DNA of 64,000 bases from Micromonospora sp. NBC_00421 (GTDB taxonomy: Bacteria; Actinomycetota; Actinomycetes; Mycobacteriales; Micromonosporaceae): assembly GCF_036017915.1 (NCBI RefSeq), contig NZ_CP107929.1, positions 496,001 through 560,000 on the forward strand, written 5' to 3'. Under the pieces are notes generated by a model, which saw only the letters and a list, made by a program, of their open reading frames with translations, was not told where the DNA came from and made no database searches. The translations under genes and the position numbers were made by a program. Of this stretch, positions 16,037 through 25,021 are shown in pieces (position 1 is the first letter of the stretch; the number at the start of each line of letters is the position of its first letter).

Positions 16037-16792
16037 TCAACCGCTGCGCCGGCGCAGGGTCGCCGCCGCCAGCACCAGGGCCACCAGCGCCGCGCCGGCC
16101 ACGATCGCGAGGTCCCGCCACATCAGGCCGGTCGGTTCGGGGTGCGCGCCGACCTCCTGGAGCGCCTCCACCGCGTACGACAGGGGCAGCGCGTCGCTGA
16201 CCGCCTGGAGCCAGCCGGCCATCTGCCCGCGCGGCACGAAGAGCCCGCACAGCAGCAGTTGCGGGGCGACCACCACCGGCATGAACTGCACCGCCTGGAA
16301 CTCGGTACGGGCGAAGGCGCTGCAGAACAGCCCCAGCGCGACGGCCAGCACCGCGTTCACGGCGGCGATTCCGACCACCAACCCGGCGGATCCGGCAGTG
16401 GTCAACCCGAGCAGCTGGTACGCCACCGCGGCGGCGACTGTCGACTGCACCACCCCGGCCAGCCCGAATGCGATGCCGTAACCGAAGAGCAGGTCGAGCT
16501 TGCCCAGCGGGGTGGTGAGCAGTCGTTCCAACGTCCCGCTGGTGCGCTCACGCAGCATCGCGATACTGGTCACCAGGAACATGATGATGAACGGGAAGAA
16601 GCCCAGCATCACCAGGGCGACCCGGTCGAAGGGGGCCGGCTGGCCGGGCGGGGCGGGCTGGTCGTCGTACATGTAGTAGACCAGGGTGAGCAGCACCGTG
16701 GGCACCACCACCAGCAGCGCCACCGTACGCCTGTCGTGCCGCAGTTGGCGCAGGATGCGCCAGGTGGTGGCGGCCAGGATCGTCGGGTTCAC
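16037..16792 (-). CDS. ABC-2 type transporter permease
   Basis: The 251-residue membrane protein has six hydrophobic segments and the ABC-2 exporter motif RERTSGTLERLLTTPLGKLDLLFGYGIAFG at about residues 88-117. The N-terminus TTWRILRQLRHDRRTVALLVVVPTVLLTLVYYMY is also typical of drug or antibiotic exporters of this family. GTG 16792 overlaps the ATPase stop by GTGA, implying translational coupling and a fixed ratio with the ATPase. It acts in the inner membrane as the translocation channel. Confidence 0.92.
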   Translation of the reverse strand: MNPTILAATTWRILRQLRHDRRTVALLVVVPTVLLTLVYYMYDDQPAPPGQPAPFDRVALVMLGFFPFIIMFLVTSIAMLRERTSGTLERLLTTPLGKLDLLFGYGIAFGLAGVVQSTVAAAVAYQLLGLTTAGSAGLVVGIAAVNAVLAVALGLFCSAFARTEFQAVQFMPVVVAPQLLLCGLFVPRGQMAGWLQAVSDALPLSYAVEALQEVGAHPEPTGLMWRDLAIVAGAALVALVLAAATLRRRSG

Positions 16793-17532
16793 GCCGCCGC
16801 CTCCCCGGTGGTCGACGGGCCGGCCTCGCCGGCCCGGATCAGCCGCAGGAACGCCTCCTCCAGGTCGTCCACCCCGGTGGCGGCGCGGACGGCGTCCGGG
16901 GTGTCGTCGGCGATCAGCCGGCCGTGGCGGATCAGCAGCAGCCGGTCGCAGCGGGCCGCCTCGTCCATCACGTGGCTGGACACCAGCAGGGTGGTCCCGG
17001 CGGCCGCCAGGGCGTGGAACCGGGCCCACAGGTCGGCCCGCAGCACCGGGTCCTGCCCGACCGTGGGCTCGTCCAGGACGACCAGTTCCGGCTCGCCGAC
17101 CAGCGCGCAGGCCAACGAGGCGCGGCTGCGTTGCCCGCCGGAGAGGGTGCCGACCAGTTGCCCGGCGGCGGCGGCCAGGCCGACGTCGGTGACCGCCCGG
17201 TCTGCGTCGGCGGCGGTACGCCCCTGGAGGGCGGCGAAGTACCTGGCGTTCTCCCGGACGGTCAGGTCGGCGTAGACGCTGGGCGCCTGGGTCAGGTAGC
17301 CGACCCGGTGGCGCAGCTCGGCCGCGCCGGCCGGACGACCCAGCACGGTGACCGTGCCCGAGCTGACGGTCTGCACCCCGACCACGGCCCGCATCAGGGT
17401 GGTCTTGCCGCTGCCGCTCGGGCCGAGCAGCCCGGTGACCGCGCCGCGCGGCACCGCGCAGCCGATGCCGTCCAGCACCCGTCGTCGACCCCGGTCGACC
17501 ACCAGGTCACGGACGGCGATGGCGTCGTCCAT
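16789..17532 (-). CDS. ABC-2 transporter ATP-binding protein
   Basis: The 247-residue ATPase has Walker A GPSGSGKTT near residue 37, Q-loop YLTQAPSVYADLTVRENARYF, signature LSGGQRSRASLACAL near 135, Walker B LVVLDEPTVGQDP and the H-loop SSHVMDEAARCD. All are intact, so the site is competent. It pairs with the permease to export a small molecule, as in DrrAB-type systems; the substrate is unknown. ATG 17532 has GAGGAGG upstream and is chosen over ATG 17556, which would run into the operator. First gene of the ATPase-permease-tetR operon. Confidence 0.94.
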   Translation of the reverse strand: MDDAIAVRDLVVDRGRRRVLDGIGCAVPRGAVTGLLGPSGSGKTTLMRAVVGVQTVSSGTVTVLGRPAGAAELRHRVGYLTQAPSVYADLTVRENARYFAALQGRTAADADRAVTDVGLAAAAGQLVGTLSGGQRSRASLACALVGEPELVVLDEPTVGQDPVLRADLWARFHALAAAGTTLLVSSHVMDEAARCDRLLLIRHGRLIADDTPDAVRAATGVDDLEEAFLRLIRAGEAGPSTTGEAAA

Positions 17533-17543
17533 CGCACCTCCTC

Positions 17544-17585
17544 GGTAATTCATCACCTGTTGAACTCAACGATAGATGAATTACC
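17544..17585. promoter_or_regulatory. Nested 42-bp palindromic operator of the TetR/ABC-2 operon
   Basis: GGTAATTCATC (17544-17554) and GATGAATTACC (17575-17585) are perfect 11-bp inverted repeats. A second palindrome, GTTGAACTCAAC (17559-17570), has exactly the same centre. The AT-rich block is conspicuous here and lies next to the ribosome-binding site of the ATPase gene, fitting a TetR operator occupied by one or two dimers. Confidence 0.7.
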
Positions 17586-17661
17586 CGGTGCTTCGCAACG
17601 ACCTGTCACCGGGTGCCCCCGGGGCGCGGCGGTCCCCGACACGCCCGGGTCTGGAAGTCGG

Positions 17662-17739
17662 GCACCAGCCTTCGGATCGGGCGTCAGCCTTCGGACCAGG
17701 GCACTAGCCTTCGGATCGGGCGTCAGCCTCCGGACCGGA
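17662..17739. repeat. 39-bp tandem repeat upstream of the nucleotidyltransferase
   Basis: Two copies (17662-17700 and 17701-17739) of a unit built from two half-units containing AGCCTTCGGA. The 210-bp gap between the ABC-2 operator and the plus-strand gene otherwise shows no feature I can name. Confidence 0.75.
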
Positions 17740-17795
17740 CAGGTGGTCCGCCTTCGGGCATTGCGCCCCGATCGGGCCTGCGGCACGATGGCGCG

Positions 17796-19070
17796 GTGGA
17801 TCACGCTCCGTTGCCGGAGGCCGCCTTCCTGGCCGACTGGACCGACCGGTTGCGCGCGTCCGCCGAGCGCCCGGTGGTCGGAATCCTGCTGCGCGGCAGC
17901 CACGCCCGGGGGGCCGCCACCGTGTGCAGCGACGTCGATCTCGACGTCCTGGTCGCCGCGATCGCCCCGCCCACCCCGCCGTACGACGTCCGGCTCGCCT
18001 ACCTGGCCGAGGCCGACGGGCGGATCGTGCACGTCTCGGTGGCCGCCCGGGACGTCCGCTCCTGGGTCGACCGGCTCGGCGAGCCGGCCGACTGGGCGTT
18101 CGGCTTGCCGGTGACCACCCCGGCCCGACTGCTCTGGGCCGACCCGACCTGGCGCCGGCGGATCGACCTGCCGGTGCTCTGCCAGCCCGCCGACCAGCCC
18201 CGCCTGGAGGAACTGGTCGCCACCCTCGGCAAGGTGGCCGGGGCCTGCGCCGGTGACGACCCGCTCGGCGTCCGGCTGGCCGCCGCCGACCTGGCCCGGC
18301 TCTGCCCGAGCGTGCTGCGCCCGGCCAACCCCGGTGTCCGGGTGGCGTCCCGGCGGACCGCCTTCGCCGCCGCCCTGGACCTGCCGGTCGCGCCGCCGGG
18401 TTACCGCGACGACATGTTGCTCTGCCTGGGGGTACGCCCCGGTCTGACCGTCGAGGTCGCCGCCGCCGCGGCCCGCCTGGTGACCGGGGTGCTCCCGCTG
18501 GTCCGCCCGTACGCCGACCGGATCGCCGAGACGGCCGGCGCGGACCTCGCCCTGGCCCTGCTCGACGGCCGGTTGGACAGGTACGTCGCCCAGTTGTCCC
18601 GGGCGGTCGGGGACGGGGCGCAGGTGCCCGCGCCGCGTGCGGGACAATCGGTAACTGTGCCCGTACCTGACTCTGCTTCCAGCGACGGCGGACCCGCCGG
18701 CGCGGTCCGCCCGTCCCGTCTCGATCCGGCCGTCGCCGCCCGGCTGCGCCGCACCCCGGACGGCCTGGTCGCCGCGGTCGTGCGCCAGCACGACACCGGC
18801 GAGGTGCTGATGGTCGCCTGGATGGACGACGAGGCGCTGCACCGCACCCTCACCACCGGCCGGGCCACCTACTGGTCGCGCAGCCGCCAGGAGTACTGGG
18901 TCAAGGGGGCCACCTCCGGCCACCACCAGTACGTCCGCTCGGTGGCGCTGGACTGCGACGGCGACGCGCTGCTGGTCGGCGTGGACCAGGTCGGCGCGGC
19001 CTGCCACACCGGCGAGCGCACCTGCTTCTTCACCGAACTCCCGGTCACCACCCAGGGGGCCCGCTCATGA
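17796..19070 (+). CDS. Nucleotidyltransferase-domain protein reading in frame into HisI
   Basis: From GTG 17796 the frame encodes a nucleotidyltransferase-fold domain: [25 protein letters not shown] at about residues 28-52 has the GS...D-x-D metal/nucleotide signature of the MNT/kanamycin nucleotidyltransferase group, followed by an alpha-helical region to about residue 275. There is no stop codon before HisI: the frame runs through a linker ([10 protein letters not shown]) into the complete HisI sequence and ends at 19070. As read, the product is a 424-residue fusion. HisI probably also has its own start at GTG 18657. A missed stop from a sequencing or frame error is the main alternative. 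Substrate of the transferase domain is unknown. Confidence 0.65.
   Translation: MDHAPLPEAAFLADWTDRLRASAERPVVGILLRGSHARGAATVCSDVDLDVLVAAIAPPTPPYDVRLAYLAEADGRIVHVSVAARDVRSWVDRLGEPADWAFGLPVTTPARLLWADPTWRRRIDLPVLCQPADQPRLEELVATLGKVAGACAGDDPLGVRLAAADLARLCPSVLRPANPGVRVASRRTAFAAALDLPVAPPGYRDDMLLCLGVRPGLTVEVAAAAARLVTGVLPLVRPYADRIAETAGADLALALLDGRLDRYVAQLSRAVGDGAQVPAPRAGQSVTVPVPDSASSDGGPAGAVRPSRLDPAVAARLRRTPDGLVAAVVRQHDTGEVLMVAWMDDEALHRTLTTGRATYWSRSRQEYWVKGATSGHHQYVRSVALDCDGDALLVGVDQVGAACHTGERTCFFTELPVTTQGARS
18657..19070 (+). CDS. hisI: Phosphoribosyl-AMP cyclohydrolase HisI
   Basis: The 137-residue sequence from GTG 18657 is a normal-length HisI, which opens the purine ring of PR-AMP in histidine synthesis. 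Key blocks are [31 protein letters not shown], the metal-binding [10 protein letters not shown] near residue 99 and [13 protein letters not shown] with the zinc cysteines. A -10-like GACAAT at 18643-18648 precedes GTG 18657, in line with an almost leaderless start, but the frame is open upstream and joined to a nucleotidyltransferase domain. The stop overlaps the trpE start by ATGA, so hisI and trpE are translationally coupled. HisE (PR-ATP pyrophosphatase) is not fused here, as usual in actinobacteria. Confidence 0.95.
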   Translation: MPVPDSASSDGGPAGAVRPSRLDPAVAARLRRTPDGLVAAVVRQHDTGEVLMVAWMDDEALHRTLTTGRATYWSRSRQEYWVKGATSGHHQYVRSVALDCDGDALLVGVDQVGAACHTGERTCFFTELPVTTQGARS

Positions 19071-20620
19071 CCGACGGTGCGCTCAGCCCGGATCTGCCGG
19101 CGTTCGTCGAGGCGGCGGCCCGGTGGCGGGTGGTGCCGGTGACCCGGCGGTTGCTTGCCGACGCGGAGACCCCGGTGGGGGTCTACCGCAAGCTGGCCGG
19201 CGGGCCGGGCACCTTCCTGCTGGAGTCCGCCGAGCAGGGTGTCGGCTCGGCCGGGATGGCCTGGTCGCGGTACTCGTTCATCGGGGTGCGCAGCAGCGCC
19301 ACCCTGGTCGAGCGGGACGGTGTCGCGACGTGGACCGGCACCCCGCCGGCCGGCGTGCCGGTCTCCGGCGACCCGGTGCACGTGCTGCGGGAGACCGTCG
19401 CGGCGCTCGCCGGTGGCACCCCGGACCCGGCCGCCGGGCTGCCGCCGCTGACCGGCGGCATGGTGGGCTACCTGGGGTACGACCTGATCCGCCGGTTCGA
19501 GCGGCTGCCCGAGCTGACCGAGGACGACCTCGGAGTGCCGGAGCTGGGCATGATGCTCGCCACCGACCTGGTGGTGCTCGACCACTACGACGGCTCGGCG
19601 ATCCTGGTCGCCAACGCGGTGCTGCCGCCGCTGGACGACCCGGACCGGGCGGCCCGGGTCACCGCCGCCTACCACCACGCGGTGGGTCGGCTCGACGCGA
19701 TGACCACCGCTCTGTCCCGACCGATTCCGCCCATGATCTCGACGGTGGGCCGACCGCCGGCCGGCGACGTGGTCAGCCGGACCGCCGAGGGTGGCTACCC
19801 GAAGGCGGTCGAGGCGGCGAAGGAGGCGATCCGGGCCGGCGAGTGCTTCCAGATCGTGCTGGCCCAGCGGTTCGAGCGGGTCACCGACGCCGACCCGCTG
19901 GACGTCTACCGGGTGCTGCGGACCACCAACCCGAGCCCCTACATGTACCTGCTGCGCTTCGACGGGTTCGACATCGTGGGCTCGTCCCCGGAGGCGCACC
20001 TCAAGGTCAACACCGACACCGACGGGCAGCGGCGGGCGATGCTGCACCCGATCGCCGGCACCCGGCCGCGCGGGGCCACCCCGGTCGCCGACGCCCGGCT
20101 CGCCACCGAGCTGCTGGCCGACCCGAAGGAGCGGGCCGAGCACGTGATGCTCGTCGACCTGGGCCGCAACGACCTGGGTCGGGTGTGCCGACCGGGCACC
20201 GTCCAGGTGCCGGAGTTCGCCACCATCGAGCGGTACAGCCACGTGATGCACATCGTCTCCACTGTGGTGGGCACCCTGCGCGACGACCGGACGGCCTTCG
20301 ACGCGCTGGCCGCCACCTTCCCGGCCGGCACGCTGTCCGGGGCGCCGAAGGTCCGGGCCATGGAGATCATCGAGGAGTTGGAACCGGTCCGCCGGGGGCT
20401 CTACGGCGGCACCGTCGGCTATTTCGGGTTCGGCGGCGACCTCGACATGGCGATCGCGATCCGTACCGCGCTGATCCGCGACGGCCGGGCGTACGTGCAG
20501 GCCGGGGCGGGGGTGGTGGCCGATTCCGATCCGGCCGCCGAGGACCAGGAGACCCGGAACAAGGCTGCCGCCGTGTTGGCCGCCATCGCCGCCGCCGAGA
20601 CCCTGCGGCCGGCCCGGTGA
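19067..20620 (+). CDS. trpE: Anthranilate synthase component I TrpE
   Basis: The 517-residue enzyme converts chorismate and ammonia to anthranilate, the first step of tryptophan synthesis, together with a glutaminase subunit (TrpG/PabA) that is not in this window. The chorismate-binding domain shows [64 protein letters not shown] and [23 protein letters not shown] in the usual order. The N-terminal LLESAEQG motif of the feedback site (Trp binding) is present as well. ATG 19067 overlaps the hisI stop. The next gene overlaps its stop (GTGA), so hisI, trpE and the membrane protein form one unit. The trpD gene is not here. Confidence 0.96.
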   Translation: MTDGALSPDLPAFVEAAARWRVVPVTRRLLADAETPVGVYRKLAGGPGTFLLESAEQGVGSAGMAWSRYSFIGVRSSATLVERDGVATWTGTPPAGVPVSGDPVHVLRETVAALAGGTPDPAAGLPPLTGGMVGYLGYDLIRRFERLPELTEDDLGVPELGMMLATDLVVLDHYDGSAILVANAVLPPLDDPDRAARVTAAYHHAVGRLDAMTTALSRPIPPMISTVGRPPAGDVVSRTAEGGYPKAVEAAKEAIRAGECFQIVLAQRFERVTDADPLDVYRVLRTTNPSPYMYLLRFDGFDIVGSSPEAHLKVNTDTDGQRRAMLHPIAGTRPRGATPVADARLATELLADPKERAEHVMLVDLGRNDLGRVCRPGTVQVPEFATIERYSHVMHIVSTVVGTLRDDRTAFDALAATFPAGTLSGAPKVRAMEIIEELEPVRRGLYGGTVGYFGFGGDLDMAIAIRTALIRDGRAYVQAGAGVVADSDPAAEDQETRNKAAAVLAAIAAAETLRPAR

Positions 20621-21207
20621 GCAGCACCGGGACCACCGCGACGACGGCCACCGACGGTGCGTCGACCGGGCGGCGCGAGCTGACGTACGCGGTGCTGCTC
20701 TGTCTGGTGGGCGCGGGCCTGGCCTGCTGGGCGGCGACCCGCACCTGGTCGGTGGAGGTGCTCGCCCGGGGCGCGTTGCCGCCGTCGCGGCAGGGCCGCT
20801 CCGGGGCGGACCTGCTGCCCTGGCTCTCCGCGTTGGCGCTTGTCGCGCTGGCCGGTGGGGGTGCGGTGCTGGCCACCCGGGGGCGGATCCGTCGGCTGCT
20901 GGGTGGCCTGGTCACCCTGCTCGGTCTGGCGGTGGCCCTCGGCGGCGGCTACGGGCTGGTCGCCGACCTGGGTGCCGAGGCCCACCGGCAGTGGCCCGCG
21001 CTCTGTCTGCTCGGGGGGCTGGTGGCGGTCGGCGGCGGGCTGCTCACCGCGCGGCGCGGCGGGCGCTGGCCGGCGATGGGTGCCCGCTACGAGCGGACGG
21101 TCCGCGCCGGCACGCCGGACCGGCCCGACGGGCGGCCGGCCGCCGACCGGGGCAACCGGGAGGCGTGGGACGCGCTCGACCGGGGTGAGGATCCGACGGT
21201 CAGCTGA
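20617..21207 (+). CDS. Tryptophan-associated transmembrane protein (Trp_oprn_chp/TIGR02234 type)
   Basis: This 196-residue protein has four hydrophobic helices (about 20-42, 68-88, 94-115 and 125-146) and the conserved TRTWSVEVL after the first helix. The family is defined by its location beside trp genes in actinobacteria and its function is unknown. GTG 20617 overlaps the trpE stop as GTGA. The C-terminal 45 residues are soluble and charged ([20 protein letters not shown]). Its gene end overlaps the end of the convergent gene on the minus strand by 8 bp. Confidence 0.88.
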   Translation: MSSTGTTATTATDGASTGRRELTYAVLLCLVGAGLACWAATRTWSVEVLARGALPPSRQGRSGADLLPWLSALALVALAGGGAVLATRGRIRRLLGGLVTLLGLAVALGGGYGLVADLGAEAHRQWPALCLLGGLVAVGGGLLTARRGGRWPAMGARYERTVRAGTPDRPDGRPAADRGNREAWDALDRGEDPTVS

Positions 21208-21508
21208 CCGGCTGCGCCGCGCGGGCCGGTTGCCGCCGGTCCCGGGCGGTGTGCCGGGCCTGGGTCACCTGCCGGGCCGCGGCCCGGGTGGCGGCCAGTT
21301 CGGCGACCAGCCGGTCCAGTTCGGCGCGCTGGTCGGCGCGGGCCCGGTCGGCGCAGACCGCCTCCCAGGCGTTGCCCCGGGCGGTCCGCACCCGGCCCTC
21401 GCCCGCCACGACACGTTCGAGGGTGTGCACCACCTCGACCGCCAGCGAGGCGACGGTCCGGGAGATGGTGGTGAGTCCGATGCCGGCGTTCGGCTCCGCA
21501 GTGCTCAT
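21200..21508 (-). CDS. Small hypothetical protein in the trp cluster
   Basis: A 102-residue protein from ATG 21508 (MSTAEPNAGIGLTTISRTVASLAVEVVHTLERVVAG). The first 50 residues may form an amphipathic helix, and the second half is a strongly helical Arg/Ala/Glu-rich stretch (RADQRAELDRLVAELAATRAAARQV) consistent with a coiled coil. No domain is recognised. It is the only minus-strand gene between trpE and trpC, and the two 3' ends overlap by 8 bp with the membrane protein gene. The antisense arrangement within the trp region might matter for transcript 3' ends. Confidence 0.6.
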   Translation of the reverse strand: MSTAEPNAGIGLTTISRTVASLAVEVVHTLERVVAGEGRVRTARGNAWEAVCADRARADQRAELDRLVAELAATRAAARQVTQARHTARDRRQPARAAQPVS

Positions 21509-21884
21509 GGTCACCCCGCACGATGAGATCCGATGATGGGCAGGCGCGTCGTCGAGTCTGCCCGAAACCGATGCTGCCGGGTTGACGTTTCGCCCGGGTG
21601 ACGGGCAGGTCAACGGCCCCCACCAGCGCCGCAGGGTCGTCCTTGACCTTGGTCACAGGTCGCCGGGACCGGGCCGAGCTGCGCGGTGGACCGGATCGTG
21701 ATCTCATATCGTATGGGCATCGATCGATGGTCCGGAGGACTCCTGAGGACGGATGTCGATGACACCGACCGGCAGGTCCGGTGGCGCTGCGTGACATTCC
21801 GTTCACCGGAGGTCCGGCATCATGCCACAGCCCATCTCGTGAGGAGCGCCATACCCCCGGCGCATGTCGCCAGGTGGCGCCCCC
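21509..21884. other. 376-bp non-coding gap upstream of trpC
   Basis: No gene with convincing coding character is seen. Some short frames with scattered Trp codons exist (for example 21686-21934), but there is no run of adjacent Trp codons and no matching terminator/antiterminator pair that would make a clear attenuator. It contains the AT-richer stretch ATCTCATATCGTATGGGC at about 21701-21719, a possible upstream promoter element. Both trpC and the minus-strand gene are likely expressed from this gap. Confidence 0.4.
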
Positions 21885-21896
21885 TAGCATCGGCCC
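21885..21896 (+). promoter_or_regulatory. trpC -10 box
   Basis: TAGCAT at 21885-21890 is 6 nt before ATG 21897. Transcription starting at 21897 would give either a leaderless trpC from that ATG or a 27-nt leader with GGGGAG at 21911-21916 serving GTG 21924. Confidence 0.6.
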
Positions 21897-21923
21897 ATGA
21901 CACCCGGAGAGGGGAGTCCGTTG

Positions 21924-22787
21924 GTGACTGCTGAGCATGCGCACGCGGAGGGGGACGGGGCCGGTTCGGCGGCGTCCGGAAGCGTGCTCGACGAGATCCT
22001 GGCCGGCGTCCGCGAGGACGTGGCGCGACGGCAGGAGCAGCTTCCGCTGGAGCGGCTGCGCGAGCTGGCCGCCGCCGCGCCGCCGCCGTTGGACGCCTAT
22101 GCGGCCCTGCGTAAACCCGGGGTGGCGGTGATCGCCGAGGTGAAGCGCTCGTCGCCGAGCCGGGGCCGGCTCGCCGAGATCGCCGATCCGGCCGAGCTGG
22201 CCGGTGAGTACGCCTCCGGCGGTGCCCGCGCGATCAGCGTGCTGACCGAGGGCCGTTGGTTCGGCGGCTCGCTCGACGATCTGGCCGCGGTCCGTGCCGC
22301 CGTCAAGGTGCCGGTCCTGCGCAAGGACTTCGTGGTCTCCAGCTACCAGGTGCACGAGGCCCGGGCGCACGGGGCCGACCTGGTGCTGCTGATCGTCGCC
22401 GCGCTGGAGCAGAACGCCCTCGTCGGTCTGCTGGAGCGGATCGAGTCGCTCGGCATGTGCGCGCTTGTCGAGGTGCACACCGAGGAGGAGGCCGACCGGG
22501 CCCTGGAGGCCGGCGCGCAGGTGATCGGGGTCAACGCCCGTGACCTGCGTACCCTTCAGGTCGACCGGTCGGTGTTCGAGCGGATCGCCCCCGGCCTGCC
22601 GAGCAGCGTCGTCAAGATCGCCGAGTCCGGCGTGCGGGGCCCGCACGACCTGATCCGGTACGCCTCGGCCGGCGCCGACGCCGTCCTGGTGGGCGAGGGC
22701 CTGGTCACCCAGAAGAGCCCCCGTGAGGCGGTCGCCGAGCTGGTCAACGCCGGGAACCACCCGGCGACGCCCCGCCCGGCACGCTGA
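21924..22787 (+). CDS. trpC: Indole-3-glycerol phosphate synthase TrpC
   Basis: TrpC closes the indole ring from CdRP, the fourth step after chorismate. The conserved part begins [18 protein letters not shown], with [12 protein letters not shown] (catalytic Lys), [21 protein letters not shown]-type [13 protein letters not shown] and [12 protein letters not shown] as the phosphate-binding loops. The barrel is complete. GTG 21924 is chosen for its strong GGAGAGGGGAG upstream; ATG 21897 is an alternative giving nine more residues. In either case the N-terminus has a 20-30 residue acidic/Ala-rich extension not needed for the barrel. First gene of trpC-(X)-B-A. Confidence 0.95.
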   Translation: MTAEHAHAEGDGAGSAASGSVLDEILAGVREDVARRQEQLPLERLRELAAAAPPPLDAYAALRKPGVAVIAEVKRSSPSRGRLAEIADPAELAGEYASGGARAISVLTEGRWFGGSLDDLAAVRAAVKVPVLRKDFVVSSYQVHEARAHGADLVLLIVAALEQNALVGLLERIESLGMCALVEVHTEEEADRALEAGAQVIGVNARDLRTLQVDRSVFERIAPGLPSSVVKIAESGVRGPHDLIRYASAGADAVLVGEGLVTQKSPREAVAELVNAGNHPATPRPAR

Positions 22788-22824
22788 CCCGACGGGCAGA
22801 TCTGCGCAGCGAGAGGACATCGCG

Positions 22825-22929
22825 ATGAGCGAACGCGAGCGATTCGTCACCGGCGACGCGACGGGGCGTCAGGTCACCGGCGACGCGACCGGGCGTCGGA
22901 GCGCGACCGGTCGGGGAGCGGCGGCATGA
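22825..22929 (+). CDS. TrpX-position mini-protein with internal repeat
   Basis: A 34-residue frame, ATG 22825 ([21 protein letters not shown]) to TGA 22929, with GAGAGGA upstream as ribosome-binding site and an ATGA overlap with trpB. Streptomyces coelicolor has a small gene of unclear regulatory role, trpX/trpM, at this exact position (trpC-X-B-A). The present protein contains a direct repeat VTGDATGR, encoded by about 27-bp repeats (around 22846-22899). Position, ribosome-binding site and overlap support translation; similarity to TrpX could not be tested, and the tandem DNA repeat might equally be a non-coding spacer. Confidence 0.5.
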   Translation: MSERERFVTGDATGRQVTGDATGRRSATGRGAAA

Positions 22930-24158
22930 GCGCCGACGTGTCCACGCCGGGGCGGTTCCCCGACTCCGCCGGTCACTTCGGCCGGTTCGGTGGCCGCTTC
23001 GTCCCCGAGGCGCTCGTCGCCGCGCTCGACGAGCTGGACGCCGCGTACCGCAAGGCGATGACCGACGAGGAGTTCCGCGCCGAGTTCGACGCCCTGCTGC
23101 GGGACTACGCCGGCACCCCCTCGCTGCTGTACTCCGCCGAGCGGTTCTCTGCCAAGATCGGCGCCCGGGTGCTGCTCAAGCGGGAGGACCTCAACCACAC
23201 CGGCGCGCACAAGGTGCGCAACGTGCTGGGCCAGGCGCTGCTCACCCGGCGGATGGGCAAGCGGCGGGTGATCGCCGAGACCGGCGCCGGCCAGCACGGC
23301 GTGGCCACCGCCACCGCCGCCGCCCTGTTCGACCTCGAGTGCGTGGTCTACATGGGCGAGGTGGACACCGAGCGGCAGGCGCTCAACGTGGCCCGGATGC
23401 GGATGCTCGGCGCCACCGTCGTCCCGGTGACCACCGGCTCGCGCACCCTCAAGGACGCGATGAACGAGGCGATGCGGGACTGGGTCGCCAACGTCGACGA
23501 CACCCACTACCTGATCGGCACCGCCGCCGGCCCGCACCCTTTCCCGGAGATGGTCCGGGACTTCGTGCGCGGCATCGGCGACGAGGCCCGTCAGCAGTGC
23601 CTCGACCTGACCGGCGGGCTGCCCGACGCGGTGCTGGCCTGCGTCGGCGGCGGCTCCAACGCGCTGGGCATCTTCCACGCCTTCGTCCCCGACACCGGGG
23701 TGCGGCTGTACGGCTTCGAGGCCGGCGGCGAGGGTGTGGAGACCGGCCGGCACGCGGCCAGCATCACCGGCGGTAGTGCCGGGGTGCTGCACGGCACCCG
23801 CACGTACGTGCTCCAGAACGCCGACGGCCAGACCATCGAGTCGCACTCCATCTCGGCCGGGCTGGACTACCCAGGGGTCGGCCCGGAGCACGCCTGGCTG
23901 CACGACAGCGGCCGGGCGAACTACCTGCCGGTGACCGACCGGGAGGCGATGGCCGCGTTCGAGCTGCTCTGCCGTACCGAGGGGATCATCCCGGCGATCG
24001 AGAGCGCGCACGCGCTGGCCGGCGCGGTGACTGTCGCCCCGCGGCTCGCCGCCGAGCTGGGCCGCGAGCCGCTCCTGGTGGTCAACCTCTCCGGTCGCGG
24101 CGACAAGGACGTGCACACCGCCGGCGAGTACTTCGGCATCCTCGACAAGGAGCAGTGA
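22926..24158 (+). CDS. trpB: Tryptophan synthase beta chain TrpB
   Basis: The 410-residue PLP enzyme condenses indole with serine to tryptophan in the alpha2-beta2 complex. Marks: [19 protein letters not shown] at the start, the PLP Lys in [13 protein letters not shown] near residue 95, [17 protein letters not shown], the phosphate-binding [10 protein letters not shown], and [16 protein letters not shown]. The length is standard for the TrpB1 type. ATG 22926 overlaps the mini-protein stop. It is followed by trpA after 4 bp. Confidence 0.97.
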   Translation: MSADVSTPGRFPDSAGHFGRFGGRFVPEALVAALDELDAAYRKAMTDEEFRAEFDALLRDYAGTPSLLYSAERFSAKIGARVLLKREDLNHTGAHKVRNVLGQALLTRRMGKRRVIAETGAGQHGVATATAAALFDLECVVYMGEVDTERQALNVARMRMLGATVVPVTTGSRTLKDAMNEAMRDWVANVDDTHYLIGTAAGPHPFPEMVRDFVRGIGDEARQQCLDLTGGLPDAVLACVGGGSNALGIFHAFVPDTGVRLYGFEAGGEGVETGRHAASITGGSAGVLHGTRTYVLQNADGQTIESHSISAGLDYPGVGPEHAWLHDSGRANYLPVTDREAMAAFELLCRTEGIIPAIESAHALAGAVTVAPRLAAELGREPLLVVNLSGRGDKDVHTAGEYFGILDKEQ

Positions 24159-24162
24159 GATC

Positions 24163-24972
24163 GTGAGCCGGATCGGGGTGGCCTTCGACAAGGCCCGTGC
24201 CGACGGGCGGGCCGTGCTGGTCGGCTGCATGCCGGCCGGGTTCCCCACCGTCGAGGGCAGCATCGCCGCGATGACCGCCATGGTCGAGGCCGGGGTGGAC
24301 GTCATCGAGATGGAGATCCCCTACTCCGACCCGGTGATGGACGGCCCGGTGATCCAGAAGGCCAGCGACATCGCCCTGGCCGGCGGCGTCCGCACCGCCG
24401 ACGCGCTGCGCATCGTCGAGGCGGTCGCGGCAGCCGGTGCGCCGGTGGTCACCATGACCTACTGGAACCCGATCGAGCAGTACGGGGTGGACGCCTTCGC
24501 CCGGGACCTGGCCGCCGCCGGGGGCACCGGCCTGATCACCCCCGACCTGATCCCCGAGGAGGCCGGCGAGTGGCTGGCCGCCTCCGAGGCGTACGGACTG
24601 GACCGGACGTTCCTGGTCTCCCCGTCGTCCACCGACGCCCGGTTGCGGATGACCGTGGAACACTGCCGGGGCTTCGTCTACGCCACCGCCATCATGGGGG
24701 TCACCGGCGCCCGGTCGCAGACCTCGGACGCCGCGCCGGTGCTGGTCTCCCGGCTGCGGGAGGTCACCGAGCTGCCCGTCGGGGTGGGGCTCGGGGTCGG
24801 CACGGGTGCGCAGGCGGCCACCGTCGCCGGGTACGCCGACGGGGTGATCGTGGGCAGCGCGCTGATCCGCTGCCTGCTGGACGCACCGGATCTCGACACC
24901 GGCCTGACCGCCCTGCGGGCGCTCTCCGCCGACCTCGCCGAGGGCGTCCGGGCGGGCGGGTCGCGGGTCTGA
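24163..24972 (+). CDS. trpA: Tryptophan synthase alpha chain TrpA
   Basis: The 269-residue TIM barrel cleaves indole-3-glycerol phosphate and channels indole to TrpB. The catalytic Glu and Asp are in VIEMEIPYSDPVMDGPVI near residues 49-60, with the phosphate loop GVGLGVGTGAQA and VIVGSAL. GTG 24163 starts SRIGVAFDKARADGRAVLVGCMPAGFP, the normal N-terminus. The spacing of 4 bp to trpB implies coupled expression. Confidence 0.97.
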   Translation: MSRIGVAFDKARADGRAVLVGCMPAGFPTVEGSIAAMTAMVEAGVDVIEMEIPYSDPVMDGPVIQKASDIALAGGVRTADALRIVEAVAAAGAPVVTMTYWNPIEQYGVDAFARDLAAAGGTGLITPDLIPEEAGEWLAASEAYGLDRTFLVSPSSTDARLRMTVEHCRGFVYATAIMGVTGARSQTSDAAPVLVSRLREVTELPVGVGLGVGTGAQAATVAGYADGVIVGSALIRCLLDAPDLDTGLTALRALSADLAEGVRAGGSRV

Positions 24973-25021
24973 CCGGACCGGGGTGCCACCGTGGGGCTGC
25001 GCAGCGGTAGCCTGTGCACCC

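Noticed and set aside
21686..21934. Possible Trp-codon leader peptide before trpC
   Set aside because: Trp codons are few and scattered, no ribosome-binding site or alternative hairpins were found, and the frame overlaps the trpC start region.
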